In this document: piece by piece, positions 16,616 through 23,053 of the stretch
How the letters are laid out: each line of letters begins with the position of its first letter
Numbering within the stretch: position 1 is the stretch's first letter
Source of the DNA: an uncultured Coriobacteriaceae bacterium
GTDB taxonomy: Bacteria; Actinomycetota; Coriobacteriia; Coriobacteriales; Atopobiaceae
Direction of reading: 5' to 3'
Assembly (NCBI GenBank): GCA_902793195.1
Contig: CADBCS010000021.1
Location: 1-44,207, forward strand
Length of the DNA: 44,207 nt
Translations under genes and position numbers: made by a program
The notes under the pieces: generated by a model
Seen by the model: only the letters and a program-made list of their open reading frames with translations
Told to the model about the DNA's origin: nothing
The model's database searches: none

Positions 16616-16634
16616 AAGTGTTGAAACGACAATT
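16616..16634. promoter_or_regulatory. Putative operator site 1 (near mtlA)
   Basis: AAGTGTTGAAACGACAATT lies 37-55 bases upstream of the mtlA start and matches the site at 16824 in 18 of 19 positions. A partial third copy, TTTTGAAACGAA, is at 16649-16660. Repressor binding here would cover the mtlA promoter region. The DeoR-type protein encoded at 18226 is the obvious candidate ligand (inference). Confidence 0.6.
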
Positions 16635-16786
16635 CGGACTCTACAACCTTTTGAAACGAATGTAAAGTAGCCATAAAAACAACAAGACAAACGGTAGAAA
16701 ATGGCAGGTAGGTGGCATCACAACTATATAATATGGCCAGATAAGCCACATTATTTGCAGTAGTTACTCCGTTTGCGAAATTCCTC

Positions 16787-16814
16787 TTGACATTGTTGTA
16801 ACAACGATTACAAT
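16787..16814 (+). promoter_or_regulatory. Sigma-70-type promoter of the SorE-like gene
   Basis: TTGACA (16787-16792) and TACAAT (16809-16814) are separated by 16 bases, 63 bases before the start codon. The spacer contains the palindrome-like TTGTTGTAACAACGA. Transcription would begin near 16821, immediately before operator site 2. Confidence 0.75.
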
Positions 16815-16823
16815 GCAAAACAG

Positions 16824-16842
16824 AAGTGTTGAAACGACAGTT
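16824..16842. promoter_or_regulatory. Putative operator site 2 (at the sorE transcription start)
   Basis: AAGTGTTGAAACGACAGTT sits just downstream of the -10 box of the SorE-like gene, where a bound repressor would block initiation. It is the near-identical partner of the site at 16616, about 208 bases away, a distance that would also allow DNA looping. Confidence 0.6.
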
Positions 16843-16876
16843 GGATAAGGAAAGAGAAGGAAAGTGAGGGAATGAG

Positions 16877-18139
16877 ATGAAGGCTAAGGCAGTGCGTTTG
16901 CATGCAGCGATGGATCTGCGCCTGGAGGAGTTCGAGCTGCCCCCCATCAAGGACGACGAGATGCTCGTGGAGGTCGTGTCGGACTCCATCTGCATGTCGA
17001 CGTACAAGATGGCCAAGCTGGGCACCGAGCACAAGCGCGTGCACGAAGATGCCGCCGAGCACCCGCCCATCACCGGCCACGAGTTCGCAGGCAACATCGT
17101 GGAGGTGGGCGCAAAGTACGCCGACAAGTATCACCCCGGTCAGAAGTTCACCATCCAGCCCGCCATCAACTACAAGGGCTCCATGGACTCGCCGGGCTAT
17201 TCGTACGAGTTCTGCGGCGGCGACGCAACCTACTGCATCCTCCCGCAGGAGATCTTCGCCACCGACAGCTTCCTCGTGTATGAGGGGGAGGCCTACTACC
17301 AGGCGTCGCTCGCCGAGCCGCTGAGCTGCTCGATCGGCGCACTCAACGCCGCGTACCACACGCAGATGGGCGTGTACACGCACGAGATGGGCATTCGCGA
17401 GGGTGGCAACCTGGCCATTACCGCCGGTGCGGGTCCGATGGGCTTGGGCGCACTCACGTACGCGCTTCACCGCGACCGCAAGCCCGGTCTGCTCGTGGTG
17501 ACCGACATCAACCAGGAGCGCCTGGACCGTGCTGCGAGCCTGTTCCCGCCCGAGCAGGTCAAGGAGGAGACGGGTGTCGAGCTGCACTTTGTGAACACCG
17601 GCACCATGGAGGACCCCGTGGCCGAGCTGCGCGCCATCACCGGTGGCAAGGGCTACGACGACGTGCTGTGCTACGCTCCGGTGGCTGCGGTCATCGAGCA
17701 GTCCAGCGCCATCCTGGGTCGCGACGGCTGCCTCAACTTCTTTGCCGGTCCCACCGACACAGCGTTTAGCGCACCCATCAACTTCTACGACGTGCATTAC
17801 AACTCGACCCACGTGATGGGCACCACCGGTGGCAACACGGCCGACATGATCGAGTCGCTCGAGCTCACCGCGTCGGGTCGCATCGATCCCGCCGTTATGG
17901 TGACCCACGTTGGTGGCCTGGACGCCGCTGCCGAGGCGACCTGCAACCTGCCCGGCATCCCCGGCGGCAAGAAGCTCATCTACACGCACATCTCCATGCC
18001 GCTCGTGGCTCTCGACGAGCTGCGCGACTATGCGGCCGACGACGAGCGCTATGCCAAGCTCGCCGACATCGTGGAGGCCAACAACGGCCTGTGGTGCCCG
18101 GCCGCCGAGCGCTTCCTGCTCGAGAACTGGACTGCGTAG
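16877..18139 (+). CDS. sorE: Zinc-dependent sugar-phosphate dehydrogenase, SorE (L-sorbose-1-phosphate reductase) type
   Basis: 420 residues of the medium-chain zinc dehydrogenase family. Catalytic zinc ligands are likely Cys39 (SDSICMSTYKMAKLG) and His68-Glu69 (ITGHEFAG), followed by the NAD(P)-binding AGAGPMGLGAL. Stretches such as LGTEHKRV, GYSYEFCGGDATY, CLNFFAGPTD, NSTHVMGTTGG and THVGGLDA match what I remember of enteric L-sorbose-1-phosphate reductase, which makes glucitol-6-phosphate. It stands divergent from a mannitol-type PTS gene, so it probably oxidises or reduces the phosphorylated product of that transporter. The direction of reaction and exact sugar are inference. GAGGGA precedes the ATG. 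Confidence 0.75.
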   Translation: MKAKAVRLHAAMDLRLEEFELPPIKDDEMLVEVVSDSICMSTYKMAKLGTEHKRVHEDAAEHPPITGHEFAGNIVEVGAKYADKYHPGQKFTIQPAINYKGSMDSPGYSYEFCGGDATYCILPQEIFATDSFLVYEGEAYYQASLAEPLSCSIGALNAAYHTQMGVYTHEMGIREGGNLAITAGAGPMGLGALTYALHRDRKPGLLVVTDINQERLDRAASLFPPEQVKEETGVELHFVNTGTMEDPVAELRAITGGKGYDDVLCYAPVAAVIEQSSAILGRDGCLNFFAGPTDTAFSAPINFYDVHYNSTHVMGTTGGNTADMIESLELTASGRIDPAVMVTHVGGLDAAAEATCNLPGIPGGKKLIYTHISMPLVALDELRDYAADDERYAKLADIVEANNGLWCPAAERFLLENWTA

Positions 18140-18157
18140 CATCATCTGGCATCGAAT

Positions 18158-18199
18158 GTCTCGCCGGGGGAGTGCTCCCCCGGCGAGACTTTGCGTTTT
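18158..18199 (+). terminator. Strong rho-independent terminator after sorE
   Basis: GTCTCGCCGGGGGAG (18158-18172) and CTCCCCCGGCGAGAC (18175-18189) form a perfect 15-bp stem followed by TTTGCGTTTT. It separates the dehydrogenase gene from the regulator, so regulator expression needs read-through or its own promoter. Confidence 0.9.
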
Positions 18200-18225
18200 G
18201 CTAATGTGGTAGATTGGAGGGGGCG

Positions 18226-19008
18226 ATGGCAGAACCGGAAGGCATGAACATGACCATGACAGAGCGCCGCGAGCGCATTGTAGACTACATAAACCAAGAG
18301 GGAAACGTCACGTTTTCCCAGCTCAAGGCCATGCTCCCCGACGTAAGCGACATGACGCTGCGCACCGACCTCAAGACGCTCGACCAACAGCGTCTCATCA
18401 TTCGCGTTCATGGCGGAGCCAAGTCGGTGGGGTATGCCGTGGGCACCGATGACCTTTTGGCCCGCCGCGTTGGACGTCGCTCTGCCGAGAAGACCGCCAT
18501 TGCGCAAAAGGCCGCGGAGCTCATCCGCCCGGGCCACACCATCTTCATCGACTCGGGAAGCACCACCACGGCGCTGGCCAACGCAATGGAGGACATGGAC
18601 CTTCTCGTGTTTACCAACTCGCTCACCGTGGCGTCGGAGCTCGCGCGCCTCGAGCACGTAAAGAGCTTTGTGGTGGGGGGTCGGCTCAATCGGTACTCCA
18701 AGAGCACCACAGGTGCGCGCGCCGTCGAGGCGGTACGATCGCTCAGCTTCGACCAGGTGTTCTTGGGCGTTACGGGCTATCAGCGCGGCGAGGGGTTCTC
18801 GGTTGGTTCCGACGACGAGGCGGTGTTCAAGTCCACGCTGGTGGATCGCGCGCACAAGTGCATCGTGCTCATGGACTCGAGCAAGGAAGGTCGTCCGTCC
18901 ACGTTTAGGGTGTGCGGACTCGCGCAGGTGAGCCACGTGGTGTCCGACGGCGAGCTGTCCGGCGACTTTGCCGCAGCCTGCGCGGACGCCAACGTCACGC
19001 TGCTGTGA
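18226..19008 (+). CDS. DeoR/GlpR-family transcriptional regulator
   Basis: 260 residues. The N-terminal winged helix (RRERIVDYINQEGNVTFSQL, then MTLRTDLKTLDQQRLIIRVH) is followed by a sugar-phosphate isomerase-like sensor with IFIDSGSTTTALANAM, LVFTNSLTVASELA and GARAVEAVRSLSFDQVFLGV, as in DeoR-type repressors that respond to phosphorylated sugars. I chose ATG 18226, five bases past GGAGG, over an in-frame TTG at 18214. Its place beside the PTS and sorE genes suggests it represses both and is released by their sugar phosphate. The 19-bp sites at 16616 and 16824 are its probable targets. Confidence 0.9.
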   Translation: MAEPEGMNMTMTERRERIVDYINQEGNVTFSQLKAMLPDVSDMTLRTDLKTLDQQRLIIRVHGGAKSVGYAVGTDDLLARRVGRRSAEKTAIAQKAAELIRPGHTIFIDSGSTTTALANAMEDMDLLVFTNSLTVASELARLEHVKSFVVGGRLNRYSKSTTGARAVEAVRSLSFDQVFLGVTGYQRGEGFSVGSDDEAVFKSTLVDRAHKCIVLMDSSKEGRPSTFRVCGLAQVSHVVSDGELSGDFAAACADANVTLL

Positions 19009-19113
19009 AAATAGGGGCCAGAGCCTTTTTTCTCGTTTCTCGCGGTTCGCAATCGCGTCGTAGGCCACGTGGTAGTATGAAGCCGTGGTTGGCAAAGCAG
19101 CGAGGAGGCCCGC

Positions 19114-19566
19114 ATGTTGAGCGTGTACTTTGGCGACATGCCAGATGCCATTTTCAATACGTCGGTGTACTTTAAGAACACCTATTTGGACTCGTGGCTT
19201 GAGGATGAGTTCGCTCAGCGCATGATAAAGAGCATCGACAAGGCCACGGTTCTTGGTGACGGGTTGATTCAAAGTCCCGTGCTGGGCAAGATTGCGCCCA
19301 CGCAGCTGTCGGGTGGAGTAAAGACCCTGCTCCTCATATACTTTAGGCCAAACATGGTGTTTAACGCCTCTACCTGCGGAAACAACTGCGCGTGGTGGAT
19401 TTTGCGCATAGCCGCCAAGCGCGACGTCACCATTAACCTGCGGCACCTTATGGTATTTGGCAATGGTAAGTTCAGCATTAGGGTGTTGAACTCGGGCAAC
19501 GTCGTTCACGACATGTTGGGTCTTATAGAAGAGTACGACGTTGCCATAAATGGGGCACCGCGATGA
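19114..19566 (+). CDS. DUF4869-like protein of unknown function
   Basis: 150 residues: MLSVYFGDMPDAIFNTSVYF, WLEDEFAQRMIKSIDKATVL, QLSGGVKTLLLIYFRPNMVF, NASTCGNNCAWWILRIAAKR. This matches my recollection of the DUF4869 family, small proteins encoded next to a short ATPase in gut Firmicutes and Actinobacteria. The function is unknown; the invariant-looking SGGVKTL and CGxNC motifs suggest a real active or metal site. GAGGAGG precedes the ATG. The stop overlaps the ATG of the next gene (ATGA-type overlap at 19563-19566), so the two were translated together. That partner is now broken. Confidence 0.75.
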   Translation: MLSVYFGDMPDAIFNTSVYFKNTYLDSWLEDEFAQRMIKSIDKATVLGDGLIQSPVLGKIAPTQLSGGVKTLLLIYFRPNMVFNASTCGNNCAWWILRIAAKRDVTINLRHLMVFGNGKFSIRVLNSGNVVHDMLGLIEEYDVAINGAPR

Positions 19567-19806
19567 AGGGCATTTACAGCATCCGGGTGGAGAACGCGCG
19601 TGTGCAGTTTAAGCTTACGCTCACGCGATCTCTCACCCTCATACGCGGCATGAGTGCTACAGGAAAGACAACCCTCGTTGGCGCACGGGAAGGGCAGCGT
19701 GCTAAGTGCGCTTCGCTCATGTACTTCCAAACGCATCCTCGTCGTTGCTGATGGTGCTGCCTTTGGTCCGCAGATGGACGCCGTGCTCGAACTCGCGCGA
19801 CGCAGG
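19563..19806 (+). pseudogene. Remnant of a small P-loop ATPase gene, partner of the DUF4869-like gene
   Basis: The frame starts well: MKGIYSIRVENARVQFKLTL, TRSLTLIRGMSATGKTTLVG, with a Walker A GMSATGKTTL. After about 38 codons it continues only as disordered sequence and stops at 19751. In another frame just downstream, KRILVVADGAAFGPQMDAVL and ELARRRG look like the Walker B-side end of the same kind of protein. Much of the middle is missing. The remnant ends at about 19806, exactly where the GGGGCGCCTGGGGACGG edge of palindromic repeat copy B begins. So the ATPase was lost by an internal deletion plus a 3' cut at the repeat edge. Confidence 0.65.
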
Positions 19807-19975
19807 GGGGCGCCTGGGGACGGTGCGCACGATTTCCGTCCAAAACGGGTCCCTGCCGCGCACGATTTCAGCCGATTATCGCGCGCGGTAGGGACCGCTT
19901 TTGTCACGAAATCGTGCGCGGTGGGCCATCCCCCCTGCGCCTTGCCGGGAAAAAGACCCTGGCACCTCCCGGACC
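19807..19975. repeat. Intergenic palindromic repeat, copy B (single pair of half-units)
   Basis: Simplest copy: one rightward half-unit (from 19824, GTGCGCACGATTTCCGTCC, core GGGTCCCTGCCG) and one leftward (to 19922, core CGGTAGGGACCGC, ending GTCACGAAATCGTGCGCGGT), with centre GCCGATTATCG. The flanks are shared with other copies: left GGGGCGCCTGGGGACGG, right GTGGGCCATCCCCCCTGCG followed by GCCGGGAAAAAG. The right flank also holds a CCGGGA/TCCCGG hairpin that could end transcription. Confidence 0.85.
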
Positions 19976-20104
19976 CTCCAAGCTCATGCTCATAGCCTAT
20001 AGCCCTTGCCGTTTGCGGACGCGAACGCGCACGATGGGGGAGCGTAGGGGAGCTGAATATATACTGATCCCAGTGCATTATTGATGTAAGTGAGGGGGAT
20101 TGGT

Positions 20105-22033
20105 ATGAAGAACGTTGAGTCACGCAACAAATGCGGGATCGGCAGATTCCTATGTAGCCTGCTCTGCGCACTCTTGATGTGCTCCGTGGCGCCGTGCGCG
20201 GTGCTTGCGCAGTCAGACGACGGGGACACGCCAGCAGGACAGGCCGCGCCCCAGGAGCAGGCGACCCAACCCATGGAGTCGCAGGTTGGCGCCGATGGCG
20301 CAGGGCTGGACGCCGGCGCGGAGGGGCCCGCCGAGGAGCTGCCTGCCCAGCCCGAGGCGGTGCCGTCGCCGCAGGCCGCGCCTCAAGAGCAGGCGACCCA
20401 ACCCATGGAGTCGCAGTCCGAGGCCGGTACCGCAGAGGAGGCCGCAGACGCAGAGAAGCCCGTCGAGGGACTAACTGCCCAGTCCGAGTCGATGCCGTCG
20501 CAGCAGCTCACGACCCAGGACTGGGGGGTGAACGACGAGGGACGCATAGAGTTCAACAAAAACTGGAGCAAGCGCGGCGTGCGCGCATACAGCGATGCCC
20601 TGGCGGTCTTCTCCTTTAGTGTTGCCTCAGACGGCAGGGCTATCATAGACCTCCAGAACACGACGAAGGGCAGGATTTCCTGGAGGCTCGTGGACGGAAC
20701 GTCGGATCTTGGGGCAGCGGCCGAGTACTTCTCCGACACTATAAGGGCTAACGAAAACTACGAGTTCGACCACTTCCTCAAGGCTGGGGACTACCGGCTG
20801 GTCCTTTGGGGCAAGGACAACAACGTCGAGACATATTTCAATATTACGTATGCCTCGCTCCAATCGATTTCCTACCCCGTTCGCGATGCGAGCGGCACAT
20901 CCAATCCGGTGGGAACGCTGCGCATGAAGTCATGGGACGGAGGAACGTTTTTGACCTATGGCGGCAACAGGCGCATGGACTACTGGCGCATACAGGTGCC
21001 CTACAAGACGAACGGCCTCCAAGTGAAATGCGAGTGCATGGATGACAAATTTAGGGTCGTGAACTCTGTGAGCGTGCTCGACGCGCGGGGAAAGATTCTC
21101 GAGACGTTGAGCATGTCTAACATGCCGAGCAAGACGTGGGACACCGAGTCGCTTGACGCCGGCACGTACTTCCTCTGTGTCGAGAGCCCCGCCAACAGCT
21201 CGAACTCCGACGAGGGGAGCTACAGGATTCGGTGGGATGCGTCTTCCGTTACGCCCTCGGTGCAGTACTATGTGCACCGCCAGACCTACGGCAACGAGTC
21301 GGTGTGGTCCAAGCGCGACGGCGCCACGTCCGGCACCGTCGGTCAGGGCAAGCGCCTGGAGGCCATATGGATCCGCCTGAGGAACACGCCCTTCACGGGT
21401 GGCATACAGTACCGCACGCACGTGCAGAAGATCGGCTGGCAGGGTTGGAGGTCCAACGGCGCCATGAGCGGCACGCGGGGCAAAAGCTACCGCCTGGAGG
21501 CCATCCAAATTAAGCTCACGGGCCAGATGGCTCAAAAGTACGATGTGTACTACCGCGTCCACGCGCAGAAGCTCGGATGGATGGGTTGGGCAAAGAACGG
21601 CGCGAGCGCCGGCACCGCGGGCCTGTCGTACCGTTTGGAAGCCATCCAGATCAAGATCGTGCCTAAGGGCAGTACGGCGGGCGTGGGCAAGAGCGCTATG
21701 ACCTCGTATGCGGCCAAGACAGCCAGCACCTTTAGCACCGACGACTTTACAGTAACGTTTCCCAAGTTTCTGCGGAAGAAGTTCTACCTAGGCTTGATTC
21801 GCAGGACTGGCGGTGAAGTACTGTGGCACTTTTCCACCAACGTGCGCAAGAACTCCTATCTTGTGTATGGTGGTACGCTCATAGTGCGAAGCAAGAACAG
21901 CCCCACGCGGCAGTACCACTACGGATACTCGAAGAGGGGCTATTCCGTGGACGTCGGATACGGTGCGCAGGGTCTGGAAGACATCTTCCCATCTCGCTAC
22001 CGTAAGGGTTCGGCCAAAGTGTCGCTTCGATAG
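20105..22033 (+). CDS. Secreted protein with three ChW repeats
   Basis: 642 residues. A signal peptide (FLCSLLCALLMCSVAPCAVL, cleaved near AQSDD) is followed by a Gln/Ala/Glu/Pro-rich linker containing a duplicated segment. Next come a beta-rich domain (about 150-380; IEFNKNWSKRGVRAYSDALA, WRLVDGTSDLG, FLKAGDYRLVLWGK) similar to pre-peptidase C-terminal-like domains, three clostridial hydrophobic W repeats at about 387-525 (YYVHRQTYGN, YRTHVQKIGWQGW, YRVHAQKLGWMGW) and a C-terminal domain ending SAKVSLR. There is no membrane anchor or sorting signal, so it is released or held by the ChW repeats. ATG 20105 follows GAGGGGG; an upstream GTG is less likely. It shares repeat type with the broken gene at 5652-9110. 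Confidence 0.85.
   Translation: MKNVESRNKCGIGRFLCSLLCALLMCSVAPCAVLAQSDDGDTPAGQAAPQEQATQPMESQVGADGAGLDAGAEGPAEELPAQPEAVPSPQAAPQEQATQPMESQSEAGTAEEAADAEKPVEGLTAQSESMPSQQLTTQDWGVNDEGRIEFNKNWSKRGVRAYSDALAVFSFSVASDGRAIIDLQNTTKGRISWRLVDGTSDLGAAAEYFSDTIRANENYEFDHFLKAGDYRLVLWGKDNNVETYFNITYASLQSISYPVRDASGTSNPVGTLRMKSWDGGTFLTYGGNRRMDYWRIQVPYKTNGLQVKCECMDDKFRVVNSVSVLDARGKILETLSMSNMPSKTWDTESLDAGTYFLCVESPANSSNSDEGSYRIRWDASSVTPSVQYYVHRQTYGNESVWSKRDGATSGTVGQGKRLEAIWIRLRNTPFTGGIQYRTHVQKIGWQGWRSNGAMSGTRGKSYRLEAIQIKLTGQMAQKYDVYYRVHAQKLGWMGWAKNGASAGTAGLSYRLEAIQIKIVPKGSTAGVGKSAMTSYAAKTASTFSTDDFTVTFPKFLRKKFYLGLIRRTGGEVLWHFSTNVRKNSYLVYGGTLIVRSKNSPTRQYHYGYSKRGYSVDVGYGAQGLEDIFPSRYRKGSAKVSLR
20240..20416. repeat. 45-bp direct repeat in the linker of the ChW protein gene
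   Basis: 20240-20284 and 20372-20416 are nearly identical (two or three differences) and encode QAAPQEQATQPMESQ twice. The spacing of 132 bases keeps frame. It is a duplicated linker module. Confidence 0.85.
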
Positions 22034-22054
22034 CTGAGGCGCCAGTCGTATCGA

Positions 22055-22089
22055 ACAAGCCGGCAGGACGCATGTCGCTGCCGGCTTGT
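22055..22089 (+). terminator. Terminator-like hairpin after the ChW protein gene
   Basis: ACAAGCCGGCAG (22055-22066) and CTGCCGGCTTGT (22078-22089) form a perfect 12-bp stem 22 bases past the stop, with no long T-run. Confidence 0.7.
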
Positions 22090-22206
22090 CGCATAATGGC
22101 CCATGATCCCTGGCCTTGGTATTTGTTCCTCAATCGTCGTGCAGATTTCTGTCCACTGCGTCCCCTACCATGGCCGCAAGGCACGACCAAGACGAGGGGA
22201 GCGGCA

Positions 22207-22536
22207 ATGTACGAGATGTCCAGGGAGTTTGTGTCCACTCACGTGGCAGGGTTTGCGCACTGGTATGGCGTGGAGGTCGCGCACAAGCTGAGGCCCGGAA
22301 AGAAGCTGAAGCTGCGTCCGGAGCCCGATAACCCATACGATCCGAATGCCGTGGCGGTGTATTGCGGCAAGACGAAGATCGGTTACGTCCCGCGTGCGAA
22401 AAATGCGGTGCTGGCCCAGCTCGCGCACTTTGGCTACGGCGGCATCTTTGAGGCCCGCGTGCAGTCGGTGGATTGGACCTGTCACCCCGAGCGTCAGGTG
22501 CGCATGACCATCTTCGTACGCGATGCCAGGGCGTAA
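22207..22536 (+). CDS. Stand-alone HIRAN-domain protein
   Basis: 109 residues, almost entirely one HIRAN domain: FVSTHVAGFAHWYGVEVAHK, LRPEPDNPYDPNAVAVYCGK, IGYVPRAKNAVLAQLAHFGY. The DNPYDPNAVAV block is the family hallmark. HIRAN domains in eukaryotic HLTF bind 3' ends of single-stranded DNA; in bacteria they occur alone or with nucleases and helicases, and their role is mostly inferred to be DNA-damage related. Start ATG 22207 has AGGGGAGC upstream; longer frames are not supported. It is a single gene between hairpins at 22055 and 22556. Confidence 0.8.
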   Translation: MYEMSREFVSTHVAGFAHWYGVEVAHKLRPGKKLKLRPEPDNPYDPNAVAVYCGKTKIGYVPRAKNAVLAQLAHFGYGGIFEARVQSVDWTCHPERQVRMTIFVRDARA

Positions 22537-22555
22537 TGCGTGGGCTCGCCGCAAT

Positions 22556-22580
22556 GGGAAAAGGGCCGTGGTCTTTTCCC
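22556..22580 (+). terminator. Terminator after the HIRAN gene
   Basis: GGGAAAAGGGCC, GTGG, TCTTTTCCC: an A-stem/T-stem hairpin beginning 20 bases past the stop. It directly precedes repeat copy C. Confidence 0.7.
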
Positions 22581-22600
22581 GTCGGCGTGACACCCGCCCG

Positions 22601-22850
22601 GCGCGCACGTGGGGGCGCCTCGGGACGGCGTGTACGTGGGGTCGCCTGGGGACGGCGCGCACGATTTCTGGCACAAACGGAACCCTACCGCGTACGATAT
22701 CGGCCGATTATCGTGCACGGTAGGGACCGCGCCTGTCACAGAATCGTACGCGGTGGCAGGTGGCGTGGCGCAGATCGTGCGCGGTAGGGACCGCTTTTGT
22801 CGCAGAATCGTACGTGGGGGGTCGTCCCCCTGCAGCTGGCCGGGAAAAGG
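22601..22850. repeat. Intergenic palindromic repeat, copy C
   Basis: Two shortened left units (22601-22655: GCGCGCACGTGGGGGCGCC and GTGTACGTGGGGTCGCC) precede a full rightward half-unit (22656-22700), the centre CGGCCGATTATCGTGCACGG, and two leftward half-units ending near 22754 and 22815. The right flank GGGGTCGTCCCCCTGCAGC then GGCCGGGAAAAGGG matches copies B and D. It lies between the HIRAN gene and the permease-GGDEF gene. The remaining part of the gap holds a GAGAAGGG...CCTTCTC hairpin (22873-22894) and the promoter at 22947. Confidence 0.85.
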
Positions 22851-22872
22851 GCTTTGGCCTCCTTCCCCAAAC

Positions 22873-22894
22873 GAGAAGGGACCGGGTCCTTCTC
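22873..22894 (+). terminator. Hairpin at the right end of repeat copy C
   Basis: GAGAAGGGACC/GGTCCTTCTC with one bulged G, followed by TTCCCCTA. It could insulate the next gene from upstream transcription. Confidence 0.5.
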
Positions 22895-22946
22895 TTCCCC
22901 TACATTCAAACCGCTGACCCGTTCGTGTCCGTCCCCTCACGTATTC

Positions 22947-22976
22947 TTGGTGCCCGCTTCGTTAGGGTGATACAAT
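22947..22976 (+). promoter_or_regulatory. Probable promoter of the permease-GGDEF gene
   Basis: TTGGTG (22947-22952) and TACAAT (22971-22976) with an 18-base spacer, about 78 bases before the ATG. The -35 box is imperfect. Confidence 0.5.
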
Positions 22977-23053
22977 ACTGAATTAGAATACTTTGGCATC
23001 GTATGTTGTGGACACAGACGTGAGGTGCGCTCCACACAAGAAAGGGCCGATAC

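Noticed and set aside
18214..18225. A TTG start that would add four residues to the DeoR regulator
   Set aside because: It lies inside the ribosome-binding site (GGAGG at 18216) that serves ATG 18226.
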